Of a stretch of DNA of 64,000 nucleotides, positions 35,282 to 44,154 are shown piece after piece. The notes under the pieces were generated by a model, which worked only from the letters and a program-made list of their open reading frames with translations, had not been told where the DNA came from and made no database searches. The first letter of the stretch is position 1; every line of letters begins with the position of its first letter. A program made the translations under genes and the position numbers. The stretch spans positions 124,001 to 188,000 of the forward strand of contig JAMPEU010000002.1 in NCBI GenBank assembly GCA_023664865.1. Direction: 5' to 3'. This stretch comes from Butyrivibrio sp. Its GTDB lineage: Bacteria; Bacillota; Clostridia; Lachnospirales; Lachnospiraceae.

Positions 35282-35878
35282 TCACTGCCTGTTAAAAATC
35301 TGACGAAAAATCAACGACTGCAAATACGCAGTCAGCCCTACCGCAATCAACAGCAGCGGCCAAAATACAAATACCCCTAAAGCAATCAGGCACACAGCTA
35401 TCACAAGAATTAAAATCGTCCAGCCCAAATATTTTATCGAAAGATAGAAAGCCGCTTTTAAATACGTCGCAATATTGCCGTCCAGCCATGCCATCACCGG
35501 AAACAAATATGCAGTCGTCATCAGAAACACAACTGTTATCAGAAAAAATGCTGCCATAAACATTGTAGTGACAGGAGTCCGAATACGCATACATATATAG
35601 AAGTCCCCACAAAGCACAGCTCCCACAGCTAAAACCATAAGCCAAACTTTAGTTGTCTGCGCAAACAGCTTTGCAAAATTTTTAAAGTACATTCGTATCA
35701 GATATTCTTCCTGATCCTCCGTCATTTTCAGAGTTATATAATAGACTGTGGTTGTCGCTGTGCCAATCGTAATAATCGGCAGCGATGTAACAAACCACAA
35801 CAAGGTCAGGACAAGAAAATCTATCAAACGCCCCATAAATTTCCATATCGGACTGTCATATGAAAAAATCGTTCTCAA
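35282..35878 (-). CDS. DUF624 (YesL-like) membrane protein
   Basis: 198 residues, TTG start at 35878 with AAGGAG 10 nt upstream. Five membrane segments; the IWKFMGRLIDFLVLTLLWFV start and SLPIITIGTATTTVYYITLK are diagnostic for DUF624/YesL. The family travels with YesM/YesN regulators and carbohydrate ABC transporters, as here, but its job is unknown. It lies 33 bp after the GH88 gene in the same operon. Confidence 0.88.
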   Translation of the reverse strand: MRTIFSYDSPIWKFMGRLIDFLVLTLLWFVTSLPIITIGTATTTVYYITLKMTEDQEEYLIRMYFKNFAKLFAQTTKVWLMVLAVGAVLCGDFYICMRIRTPVTTMFMAAFFLITVVFLMTTAYLFPVMAWLDGNIATYLKAAFYLSIKYLGWTILILVIAVCLIALGVFVFWPLLLIAVGLTAYLQSLIFRQIFNRQ

Positions 35879-35911
35879 ACTCCTGTCACTCCTTCCAGAC
35901 TCTATGTTCTG

Positions 35912-37132
35912 TCACCAATACGGATTCCAGTCCTTCATTAATCTTGTCAGAGCCTCCATGTAAAAATAATCGCCCCATGAATTACATTCGTCCACGCCAT
36001 AATGATTGCAGGTATTATAAGGAGAATGATTTGAGTACGTACTATGCAGCACCAGACCATTCGACTGCTTATAATCCTTTACGACACATCTGTCATAAAG
36101 CGCTTTCATCAACTGTTTGGCGATTGTAATATAATAACCTCTTTCGCCCTCCGGCAGATACTTTATCATTTCCAACATTCCGCACGCCGCAATAGATGCG
36201 CTGGAAGAATCTCTAGGCTGCTCGTTACCCGAAGTAAACTCCAAATCCCAATACGGCACTAAATCTTCCGGCATATGTGAAAGGAAATACTCTGTCACAT
36301 GTTTAAAAATATCAATATATTCTTCACGCCCGGTATAGCGATATGCAAGCGCCATTCCATATATTCCCCACGCCTGCCCTCTGGTCCAAGCAGAACCGTC
36401 GCGGTATCCCTGACATGTTGCGCCGTGGTCGGGCGCGCCTGTTTCCATATCAAAGAAAAACGTATGCCATGTAGAATAGTCCTCGCGAATCACATTGGCA
36501 ACCGCCGTATGGATATGTTTCTCTGCAATATCGCGATAGCGGTTATCGCCGGTTTCTTCCGACGCCCAATAAAGCAGGGGAAGATTGAGCAGACAGTCGA
36601 TAATCAGTCGATAATTTTCAGGCGCGTCCATCGCTCCCCACGCCTGAATAAATTCTCCGACAGGGTGGAAACGTGTAATCAACTGCTCCGCCGCCTTAAT
36701 CGCTGCCTCGCGCCCGGTCTGCGAACCTGTCAGCTTATATCCTGCCACGCAGGAAGGCGTATACAGAAATCCCATATCATGATGGTCAACTTCAATCTTA
36801 TTGACAATCCTATTCATAAAGGAATCAATCTGTATCCCTCCCGCATGTTTTAAACGCTCCGCGGCATCTTCTATTTTTTCACCGGTAAGCACATTAGAAA
36901 CGTCATGCTCCTTTGCATACTCATAAGCAAGCCATATTTCCCCTGTCCAAAACCCAGTGGTCCAGTAATTATTCTCAATCGGCTGATAAAATCCGTTCTC
37001 ACTGTATGCTTTTTGAAACTTATCCGTAAATGTCTCCAAGTTCTGAGTGACGCTTCCCGCCGCATACTGCATCGCCGCATCAATCTCTTCTTTTGAAATC
37101 TCCAAATATCCTGTAAATTCTGTCCGCTTCAT
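35912..37132 (-). CDS. Glycoside hydrolase family 88, unsaturated uronyl hydrolase
   Basis: 406 residues from ATG 37132, with GGAGG 5 nt upstream; an in-frame ATG four codons earlier overlaps that site. An (alpha/alpha)6 barrel with VDHHDMGFLYTPSC (first catalytic-type Asp), LIIDCLLNLPLLYWASEETG (second Asp), and GYRDGSAWTRGQAWGIYG. GH88 enzymes remove the 4,5-unsaturated uronic acid made by lyases, acting in the cytoplasm on imported di- and oligosaccharides. The presence of a heparinase II/III-family lyase in the same operon supports a glycosaminoglycan-like substrate. Confidence 0.93.
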   Translation of the reverse strand: MKRTEFTGYLEISKEEIDAAMQYAAGSVTQNLETFTDKFQKAYSENGFYQPIENNYWTTGFWTGEIWLAYEYAKEHDVSNVLTGEKIEDAAERLKHAGGIQIDSFMNRIVNKIEVDHHDMGFLYTPSCVAGYKLTGSQTGREAAIKAAEQLITRFHPVGEFIQAWGAMDAPENYRLIIDCLLNLPLLYWASEETGDNRYRDIAEKHIHTAVANVIREDYSTWHTFFFDMETGAPDHGATCQGYRDGSAWTRGQAWGIYGMALAYRYTGREEYIDIFKHVTEYFLSHMPEDLVPYWDLEFTSGNEQPRDSSSASIAACGMLEMIKYLPEGERGYYITIAKQLMKALYDRCVVKDYKQSNGLVLHSTYSNHSPYNTCNHYGVDECNSWGDYFYMEALTRLMKDWNPYW

Positions 37133-37151
37133 TTCTTCCTCCATTTACCTA

Positions 37152-37991
37152 CTATCCTTTCAGTCCCGTAGAAGCAACGCCTTCCACAAAGTATTTCTGC
37201 AGACAAAGGAATACTGCCAATACCGGAATTAATGATAACACAGAACCCGCCATAATTAAACCATAATCGGAAGAATACTGGCTGATAAACATTTTTAATC
37301 CTAACTGGATTGTCTTTTTTGATTCACTCTTTAAATAAATCAACGGTCCTAAATAGTCATTCCACGTATTTACAAATGTAAAAATCGTCAAGGTGGAAAG
37401 CGCAGGTTTAGACAACGGCAACATAATTTTCGCATAAATCCGATATTCACTCATACCGTCAATCCGCGCCGCCTCACAGAGTTCATCAGGAACATCCTCA
37501 TAAAACTGTTTCATCATAAACACGCCAAATGCCGAGAACGCCTGCAGACATATAATCGCTAACAGCTTATCATTTAGGCCAAATTTACGCATCATGATAA
37601 ACTGCGGAACCATGTATACCTGCCATGGCATCGCTATTGTCGCAATATATGCAAAAAATAAAGTATTTTTATGTTTAAAGTCAAGCTTAGCAAAAGAGTA
37701 TGCCGCAAAGCTGCTTGTTAAAAGCTGCAATATAGTGACTACTATAGTCAAAAACACAGTGTTCTCCACGAACTTAAGCATCGGAATTTTAGTCCAAATG
37801 TCATGATAATTACTCCATTTCGGCTTTTCCGGTATCAGGACAAACGGATTCATCTGGAACACTTCGCGGTCGCTCTTAATCGACGCCGAAAGCATCCATA
37901 TAAATGGTACAATCATCAGCGCCGCAATAATAATCAACAATATATACACCAGCGTCTTGCTCGCAATCGCTTTTTTTCTGGCTGATTTCAT
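37152..37991 (-). CDS. Carbohydrate ABC transporter permease (MalG type)
   Basis: 279 residues, six membrane segments, with the cytoplasmic EAA loop ELCEAARIDGMSEYRIYAKI and following LPLSKPAL near residues 165-195. It pairs with the MalF-type permease encoded 18 bp upstream and the lipoprotein binding protein. No ATPase is encoded in the operon, so a shared MsmK-like ATPase from elsewhere must energise it, as is common in Firmicutes. Confidence 0.94.
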   Translation of the reverse strand: MKSARKKAIASKTLVYILLIIIAALMIVPFIWMLSASIKSDREVFQMNPFVLIPEKPKWSNYHDIWTKIPMLKFVENTVFLTIVVTILQLLTSSFAAYSFAKLDFKHKNTLFFAYIATIAMPWQVYMVPQFIMMRKFGLNDKLLAIICLQAFSAFGVFMMKQFYEDVPDELCEAARIDGMSEYRIYAKIMLPLSKPALSTLTIFTFVNTWNDYLGPLIYLKSESKKTIQLGLKMFISQYSSDYGLIMAGSVLSLIPVLAVFLCLQKYFVEGVASTGLKG

Positions 37992-38009
37992 TCGCTTTCT
38001 CTCCCTTCC

Positions 38010-38906
38010 TTACTGATATTTTTTCTGTCCCCTGAACTGTATCATGGTAACAATAAATACCATCACAAACAGCACCATTGCTACCGCGCTCGAATATCCA
38101 AGTTTCCAGTCAATAAATGCCTTCTGATAAATGTAGTATACCAATACGGTAGATGAAGTCGTAAGCTCCCCGCTGCCGCCTCCGGCAAGCATAATCGCAA
38201 TGTCATATACCTTAAAGCAGTTAATAGTAAGCATGACGACTACAAAGAATGTCGTGGAGCGAAGCTGCGGCCATGTTATATAGCGGAATTTCTGCCATGT
38301 ATTAGCGCCGTCCAAAGAACCCGCCTCATAAAGTTCTGCGGAAATCCCCTGTAGCCCGGCAAGATAAATAACCATGTAATAGCCCATGTATTTCCACACG
38401 CTGAATAAAATCATGCTAAGCAGTACCAGACTTCCACTAAACCATTGCGGAAGCTCTTCCATCGGTACATGGAAAACGGTATATAAAATATTATTGATAG
38501 GGCCTTTTGAAGGGTGAAACAGCATTTTCCATACGGAAGTCACTGCCACAAGAGATGCTACATAAGGGAAAAACGAAAGCGTCCTGAAAATCCCCCGCCC
38601 TACCACTTTCTGATTTAAAATAATTGCCAACGCTAAAGATGCAACCATTGTCAGCGGTACTGTCCCGATACAATAAATAATCGTATTTTTTAACGCCGCC
38701 TTAAAAAATACATCTGTGGTAAGCTGTTTAAAGTTACCAAGTCCTGCAAATGTAATCGGATTGCTGCCGTCCCAATTTAAAAATGCAAGTGCAAATGCAA
38801 ATACAATAGGTATTAATGTAAATACGGCAAATCCGATGAAATTCGGCGCAATAAAGGAATATGCTACCAAGTCCCGCTTTTTCTGACGACTAAGCCCTTT
38901 CGCCAT
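38010..38906 (-). CDS. Carbohydrate ABC transporter permease (MalF type)
   Basis: 298 residues from ATG 38906, with GGAGG 8 nt upstream; a TTG two codons earlier is less likely. Six membrane segments and the EAA loop ELYEAGSLDGANTWQKFRYI followed by TWPQLR. It forms the channel with the MalG-type permease downstream. Confidence 0.94.
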   Translation of the reverse strand: MAKGLSRQKKRDLVAYSFIAPNFIGFAVFTLIPIVFAFALAFLNWDGSNPITFAGLGNFKQLTTDVFFKAALKNTIIYCIGTVPLTMVASLALAIILNQKVVGRGIFRTLSFFPYVASLVAVTSVWKMLFHPSKGPINNILYTVFHVPMEELPQWFSGSLVLLSMILFSVWKYMGYYMVIYLAGLQGISAELYEAGSLDGANTWQKFRYITWPQLRSTTFFVVVMLTINCFKVYDIAIMLAGGGSGELTTSSTVLVYYIYQKAFIDWKLGYSSAVAMVLFVMVFIVTMIQFRGQKKYQ

Positions 38907-38926
38907 ACTCAAATCCTCCTTTTTTC

Positions 38927-38960
38927 AAAAAGAAGCCGGTTGCAATGCCGGCCTCTTTTT
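38927..38960 (-). terminator. Intercistronic hairpin after the solute-binding protein gene
   Basis: AAAAAGAAGCCGG (38927-38939) pairs with CCGGCCTCTTTTT (38948-38960), and both sides are flanked by T/A runs. Between binding-protein and permease genes such leaky terminators or stabilising hairpins commonly give more binding protein than permease. Confidence 0.75.
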
Positions 38961-38986
38961 CCTTTTTACTTTTTTGTGTAACTACC

Positions 38987-40375
38987 CTAGTTAGTAATTG
39001 CAGCCACAGCCTCATTCATTGCCTCAATTCCTTCATCAATCGTCATTTCTCCGCTCATGATGGAACCGTGATAAGAATCCAGAGCACTGTTAATCTCTGA
39101 TACATTCTCTGCATAAGGTACTTCCAGATACAGATTTGATACATTCAAAGCCTCTTTTGACTCGGCATCTGTCGGGAAACCATCAAGGCTTGTAATAAGA
39201 TTCATTACTTCATCTGTCATAATAGCCGGGAAGTTTCCGGTTTCAGCCATAACTGCTGCACCTTCTTCACCACTTACCCATTTTACAAACTCCCATGCTG
39301 CATCCGGCGTATCAGTAGCTGTGGTTACAGAAATTCCTGTGATAGTTCCTAATGTAGAACCCGGCTCAACTCCTTCTGCATGAGGATATTTTACCATACC
39401 CCAGTTGCCGCAAAGATCTGCATCGTACTCACCGCTCTGAAGGCTTGAAATCAATGTTGAAATATACCATGAACCCATGTTCATCATTGCTACATCTCCG
39501 CCTGAGAATGCTGCGGAATAGTGAAGACCTTCTGCCTTTAAGTCTGTATACTTACGGCATACTCCGTCTTGTTCCTGTGCCAGAACCATTTCATAGTAAG
39601 GTTTCATAAACTCATAATTTCCATCAAGAATTGTATGTTCACCGTCAAGTACGGCAAATAACTGTACATCGGACCTCCATGTATGGTAATGTGCTCCATA
39701 TATCTGTGAGCCAAAAGTTGTGTCTGTCATTTGCCTTGCAAGAGCGTCATACTCATCAAAGGTCATGTCGTTTGTCGGATAAGCAACGCCCTTTTGGTCG
39801 AACAAATCCTTATTATAGAACACTACCCAGAAATCGTTTCTGAAAGGCAGTTCATATAAGCTTCCATCTACAGTGACCTGATCGGTTGCTCCCGCATACT
39901 TACCCAAGTCGATTCCGTCAGCCGCAATATAATCGTCTAATGAAAGAATCGCATTCTTCTGTACCAAAGTAGCATAGCCCGGCACATCTTTAATAGTAAC
40001 TACATCAAAGTCAGAACCGTCACCTGATAATTCCGTGGCAAGAACCGTCATATAATCGGTAGAACCAAGGTCTACCATTTCGATTGTTACATTGGGTGCT
40101 ACGCCCTTGTAAGCATCTACCAATGCCTGCCAGTACGGTGTGGATTCCTTATCCCAGATTGCCCACTTTAAGGTAATTTCCTCAGCCGGTTCCTCTGTCT
40201 GCTCCTGAGTATCCGTCGTCTGCGTCTGTTGCGACGTAGTATCAGTCGTCTGTGTCTGCGACGTAGTATCGGTTGTCTGTGTTTCCTGTGTCGTTCCTGA
40301 ACCTGAGTCTCCGCAGCCTGCAAGTGTTGCTACCATGCTTGCTGCAAGTACAATGCTTAATAACTTTCTTTTCAT
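38987..40375 (-). CDS. Extracellular sugar-binding lipoprotein (SBP family 1)
   Basis: 462 residues. Lipoprotein signal with LAGC lipobox (Cys at 21), a Thr/Gln/Ser-rich linker of about 45 residues made of repeated TQTTDTTSQ-like units, then a family 1 binding-protein fold (LKWAIWDKESTPYWQALVDA; GSWYISTLISSLQSGEYDA). It is anchored outside the membrane and delivers oligosaccharide to the two permeases downstream. The first gene of the glycan operon; its promoter lies in the region shared with the divergent YesM gene. Confidence 0.93.
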   Translation of the reverse strand: MKRKLLSIVLAASMVATLAGCGDSGSGTTQETQTTDTTSQTQTTDTTSQQTQTTDTQEQTEEPAEEITLKWAIWDKESTPYWQALVDAYKGVAPNVTIEMVDLGSTDYMTVLATELSGDGSDFDVVTIKDVPGYATLVQKNAILSLDDYIAADGIDLGKYAGATDQVTVDGSLYELPFRNDFWVVFYNKDLFDQKGVAYPTNDMTFDEYDALARQMTDTTFGSQIYGAHYHTWRSDVQLFAVLDGEHTILDGNYEFMKPYYEMVLAQEQDGVCRKYTDLKAEGLHYSAAFSGGDVAMMNMGSWYISTLISSLQSGEYDADLCGNWGMVKYPHAEGVEPGSTLGTITGISVTTATDTPDAAWEFVKWVSGEEGAAVMAETGNFPAIMTDEVMNLITSLDGFPTDAESKEALNVSNLYLEVPYAENVSEINSALDSYHGSIMSGEMTIDEGIEAMNEAVAAITN

Positions 40376-40635
40376 AATTTTCCTTCCCTTCTGTTGAATT
40401 TGTTTGTAACTTTTTACGTTTACGATAAAAGTATATTGTTTATTCTTAAAAAAAAGAATGTTTTAATTTTTTATTTAATATAATTTCTTATTTTATTTTT
40501 ATGGATTAGATATACTTTTTTAAGAAATAATGTAATTTTCTACAAACTGCTTTCTTTATTTATGGTTTTTTGTATAATATTGTATAGATTATGGATTTTG
40601 TCATATTTCGTTTACAGATAGGGAGAATATACTTT
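40376..40635. promoter_or_regulatory. Divergent control region of the glycan operon and yesMN-like genes
   Basis: Very AT-rich. Minus strand: TATACT (40430-40435) with a weak -35, followed by a cre-like site TTTTTACGTTTACGA (40411-40425, read TCGTAAACGTAAAAA on the minus strand, 13 of 15 to the CcpA consensus as I recall it) just downstream of the start point. An inverted repeat ATTCTT/AAGAAT spans 40442-40459. Plus strand: TATAAT (40573-40578) with a poor -35 precedes the kinase gene. Confidence 0.45.
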
Positions 40636-42501
40636 ATGTCCGCACAATTTCAGAAACATTCTTCTTCCAGGCTTCAACGGCGTATTATCATATTTACACT
40701 GGTTATTACATTGAGTGTAGGCATTTTGTTCAGCATAATGTTTACCGCCCTGTACCGTAACTATCTGTCAGAATCACTCGCCGCTTCAACTGCCGTTAAT
40801 ATGAAGTTTCTCACAGACTCAATCGATAGTAACTTAGAATCCGTAAACCACTTAATCAGATGGGCGCAGGAAAATACAACAATCAGTGAATATGTACAAG
40901 CCCCCGACAACCGGGATTATGGCATCATCGCTTTACAGGCGCATACGCGCCTTACAGAGGAATATCAGAATAATCCCGTCAGCTCCATGCTGCACAGAAT
41001 TGTAATCTGCAACAAAAACCAGCGGTTTATTCAGATTGTAGCCGCCCAATATTCCTCCACGCACAATTTAAGCATTGAGATTCCTGCGCTGCCATATTTT
41101 GATGACCTATATAACAACTCCGCCGGCAAACTGTCTGTGGGCTTTATAAAAGATCCCTTCTTTTCTTCCATGGAACAAAAAGTGATTCCGATTATACAGC
41201 CAATCTATTCACGATACGGCTCCGATAAGGCAGGCTGGATTTTTATTGAAGTTACTGAGGACCTATTTACTGCTCCGCTTGAATACTATAGCTATGCGGC
41301 GGATTCAGACCTGTATCTTGTTTTAGACGACAATACCTATGCGTTGACAAAAGACACCATCACGCCCTCAGACTTTACCTATGAAATTGAAGAAGAAATT
41401 ACAAACACCACTACCGATTCATTATCGCAGAATAACTTTCACACATATTCCATATGGGAATATCCGGCAGATAAAAAATCCGTGATTGTCGTCCGTCCGC
41501 TCTCACAGAAAAACTGTTACATTATACAGACTATCTCCAATCAGGAAATCCGCAAACAAAATCAAATGCTCATACTGATTTGGGTTATTGTTTTAGTCAT
41601 TATGCTTTTTGCAGAGCTAATACTCGCATTTTATCTGCACAGTTTTATCGCCATACCGGTACAGAAAATCCAGAATCAAATTAATCTGGTATCCGGCGGC
41701 AACTTTGAACCTGATAATTCAATTGAGTGGAATCATGAACTGGGAGACATCGGACGTGGAATCAATAAACTTGCCTATGATATGGAGCAGTTAATCGCAA
41801 CCCGTATTGCCAATGAAAAAGAGAAGCAGGACTTAGAGTATAAAGTCTTACAAAATCAAATTAATCCGCACTTTTTGTACAACACGCTTAACTCGATTAA
41901 ATGGATGGCGTCTGTGCAAGGTGCAGACGGTATCGCGGATATGACGACTTCACTCTCAAGATTAATGCGCAGTATTTCAAAAGGAACACAGCTTTTAATC
42001 CCGATCTCAGAGGAACTCGCGCTTGTAAACGACTATTTTAAGATACAAAATTACCGCTATGGCGGTACGATTGATTTTAATATCGAGTGCCAAGATGAAG
42101 CCCTATTACAAGTTCAGATTATTAAATTTACGCTCCAGCCACTTGTTGAAAACGCAATTTTTCATGGTCTGGAACCGCGTGGAAATATGGGTTTCATACG
42201 CATTATAATTAAAGAAGCTTTACGTAACGATAAGAATGACGTAGAAATTATCGTCTGGGACAACGGCGTTGGAATCACACCTGAGAAGATTGAAAAACTT
42301 TTAACAGATAACACTGCCGCGCCTTCTGAATTTTTCCGCGAAATCGGCGTTGCCAATGTGCATAAGCGGTTACAATATGAATTTGGTCCGCAATATGGCA
42401 TCCGGATTGAAAGCGAACTGAACCAATATACTAAAATGCACCTGTTCATACCCAAAAACATAGCGCCTAATGCTGATAAAATGGAGGTATCTAATGTATA
42501 A
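40636..42501 (+). CDS. Sensor histidine kinase, YesM type
   Basis: 621 residues from ATG 40636, with GGGAG about 10 nt upstream; the longer frame to 40591 is rejected. Membrane segment near 20-40, an extracellular sensor part of about 270 residues, a second membrane segment near 310-335, HAMP domain, then the His_kinase box LQNQINPHFLYNTLNSIKWM and an ATPase domain with DNGVGITPEKI. Such kinases control carbohydrate operons; here it diverges from the glycan transporter operon and overlaps its response regulator gene by 8 bp. Confidence 0.93.
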   Translation: MSAQFQKHSSSRLQRRIIIFTLVITLSVGILFSIMFTALYRNYLSESLAASTAVNMKFLTDSIDSNLESVNHLIRWAQENTTISEYVQAPDNRDYGIIALQAHTRLTEEYQNNPVSSMLHRIVICNKNQRFIQIVAAQYSSTHNLSIEIPALPYFDDLYNNSAGKLSVGFIKDPFFSSMEQKVIPIIQPIYSRYGSDKAGWIFIEVTEDLFTAPLEYYSYAADSDLYLVLDDNTYALTKDTITPSDFTYEIEEEITNTTTDSLSQNNFHTYSIWEYPADKKSVIVVRPLSQKNCYIIQTISNQEIRKQNQMLILIWVIVLVIMLFAELILAFYLHSFIAIPVQKIQNQINLVSGGNFEPDNSIEWNHELGDIGRGINKLAYDMEQLIATRIANEKEKQDLEYKVLQNQINPHFLYNTLNSIKWMASVQGADGIADMTTSLSRLMRSISKGTQLLIPISEELALVNDYFKIQNYRYGGTIDFNIECQDEALLQVQIIKFTLQPLVENAIFHGLEPRGNMGFIRIIIKEALRNDKNDVEIIVWDNGVGITPEKIEKLLTDNTAAPSEFFREIGVANVHKRLQYEFGPQYGIRIESELNQYTKMHLFIPKNIAPNADKMEVSNV

Positions 42502-44122
42502 ACTACTGATTATCGACGATGAACCCTTAGTGCAGGCAGGCATCCGCTCCATGCTCGCATGGGAAGAACTTGGCATAAGCGTATGCGGTATTGCCCCAAA
42601 CGGTCAAGCCGGTTGGGAAATCATGGAAAAGGAACATCCTGATATTATTATCACAGATGTCAAAATGCCTGTAATGTCGGGATTAGAGCTTCTTAAAAAG
42701 ACACGCGAACTCTATCCGCAAAAGGATTATCCTGCCTTTATTATTCTGACAAGCTATGAGGAATTTCAGATGGCAAAGGAAGCTCTTACTTATAATGCCA
42801 CAGATTATCTGATAAAAATAGAACTGACGCCGGAAATGCTGAAAAACTCTGTGTTACGCGCCATAGATAACATTTCCGCTTCCGCCGCCTTATCTAAACA
42901 GGAAACGGAATTATCCTCTGCTGATTTACAAATGCTGCGTGAAAAGTTTTTTATCCACCTGCTGCACAACCTTTATGACTCGCCGGAGCAGTTTAAACTG
43001 CTGATGCAGGATTTAGAAATTCCATTTTCCTATGCCGCATACCAGTGCTGCTATTTTGAAATGAGCAATCCGTCCGTTGATGCAATGAATATTCAAAAGC
43101 AAATCGTGCTGTATACAAACTCTTATCAACTTCTGCAGAAGATTGCCGGAAAATATCTTGCCAAACAACAGATAAACGCATATTTTGTAACTCTGGACAG
43201 AAACCACGGCACAATTATTTTATTATATAATGAAGTCCCCGACACTGACAACGACGCACAGATTATCTCCTATTTAGAGCAAATCTGCGCCTCGCTTACC
43301 GGCTATTATCAAACTTCCATGAAGGTCGGAATCGGCACTGTCGTTACTGAACCGCTTTCTATTGTCGATTCCTATCAAAGCGCCCGCGCCGCCTTCGGAA
43401 GTATTACCGAGCCGTCCGGTATTGCCACGGCATCTTCAATCCAGCCCGATAACTATATGATTTTTAATTTTTCTATTATAAAAAACGATTTAAGCCGCGC
43501 TTTTTCGGAGTATGATGAAACACTTTTAAGCGCTGTTTTAGGACAAGTAATTGCGTTATTTGAAGAGCACCCGACACATTATGTTCAGGCGCTTGACGCG
43601 GCATGTAATCTGCTGTTCTTATCAATTTCCCTGATGCCGAACGGTGAAACTTTGCTCTCTTCACTCTTTTCAGATTACAGTGACGGCTACCGTTCCATCT
43701 ACCGCCAGAACACGACGGAACAAGTCATCAACTGGCTTGGCCAGTTTCGCGACCGTCTCTGCCAAAGCTTTATTGAACATAAGAAGGAACATCGCCATCA
43801 TATCGTTGACAATGTAAAAAAATATATTGAAATGCATTTAACACAGAAATTAAACCTGAATGACGTTGCGACCATTTATGGAATTTCGCCTAATTATCTT
43901 AGTTCGCTATTTAAGAAATATAATAATTGCGGATATTCCGAATACGTTACTGAGCGCAAGATTGCCGAGGCAAAGCGCATGATGCAAAAGGGCAATATAA
44001 AAATCTATGAGGTCGCAGACGCTTTAGGATTTGAAAACGCTTTTTATTTCAGTAAGGTATTTAAAAAAGTGGAAGGAATTTCGCCCACGGAATACCTGAA
44101 TAGGGCGGATTCTCCGTCTTAA
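42494..44122 (+). CDS. AraC-type response regulator, YesN type
   Basis: 542 residues from ATG 42494 with GGAGG 7 nt upstream, inside the end of the kinase gene. Receiver domain with D8/D9 and phospho-acceptor D55 (IITDVKMPVMSG), a middle region of about 300 residues, and two C-terminal helix-turn-helix units of the AraC type (LNLNDVATIYGISPNYLSSL and VADALGFENAFYFSKVFKKV). Probably activates the divergent glycan operon. Confidence 0.94.
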   Translation: MYKLLIIDDEPLVQAGIRSMLAWEELGISVCGIAPNGQAGWEIMEKEHPDIIITDVKMPVMSGLELLKKTRELYPQKDYPAFIILTSYEEFQMAKEALTYNATDYLIKIELTPEMLKNSVLRAIDNISASAALSKQETELSSADLQMLREKFFIHLLHNLYDSPEQFKLLMQDLEIPFSYAAYQCCYFEMSNPSVDAMNIQKQIVLYTNSYQLLQKIAGKYLAKQQINAYFVTLDRNHGTIILLYNEVPDTDNDAQIISYLEQICASLTGYYQTSMKVGIGTVVTEPLSIVDSYQSARAAFGSITEPSGIATASSIQPDNYMIFNFSIIKNDLSRAFSEYDETLLSAVLGQVIALFEEHPTHYVQALDAACNLLFLSISLMPNGETLLSSLFSDYSDGYRSIYRQNTTEQVINWLGQFRDRLCQSFIEHKKEHRHHIVDNVKKYIEMHLTQKLNLNDVATIYGISPNYLSSLFKKYNNCGYSEYVTERKIAEAKRMMQKGNIKIYEVADALGFENAFYFSKVFKKVEGISPTEYLNRADSPS

Positions 44123-44154
44123 TTATTAGAATAAAGCAAATAACTGCTAAATCA

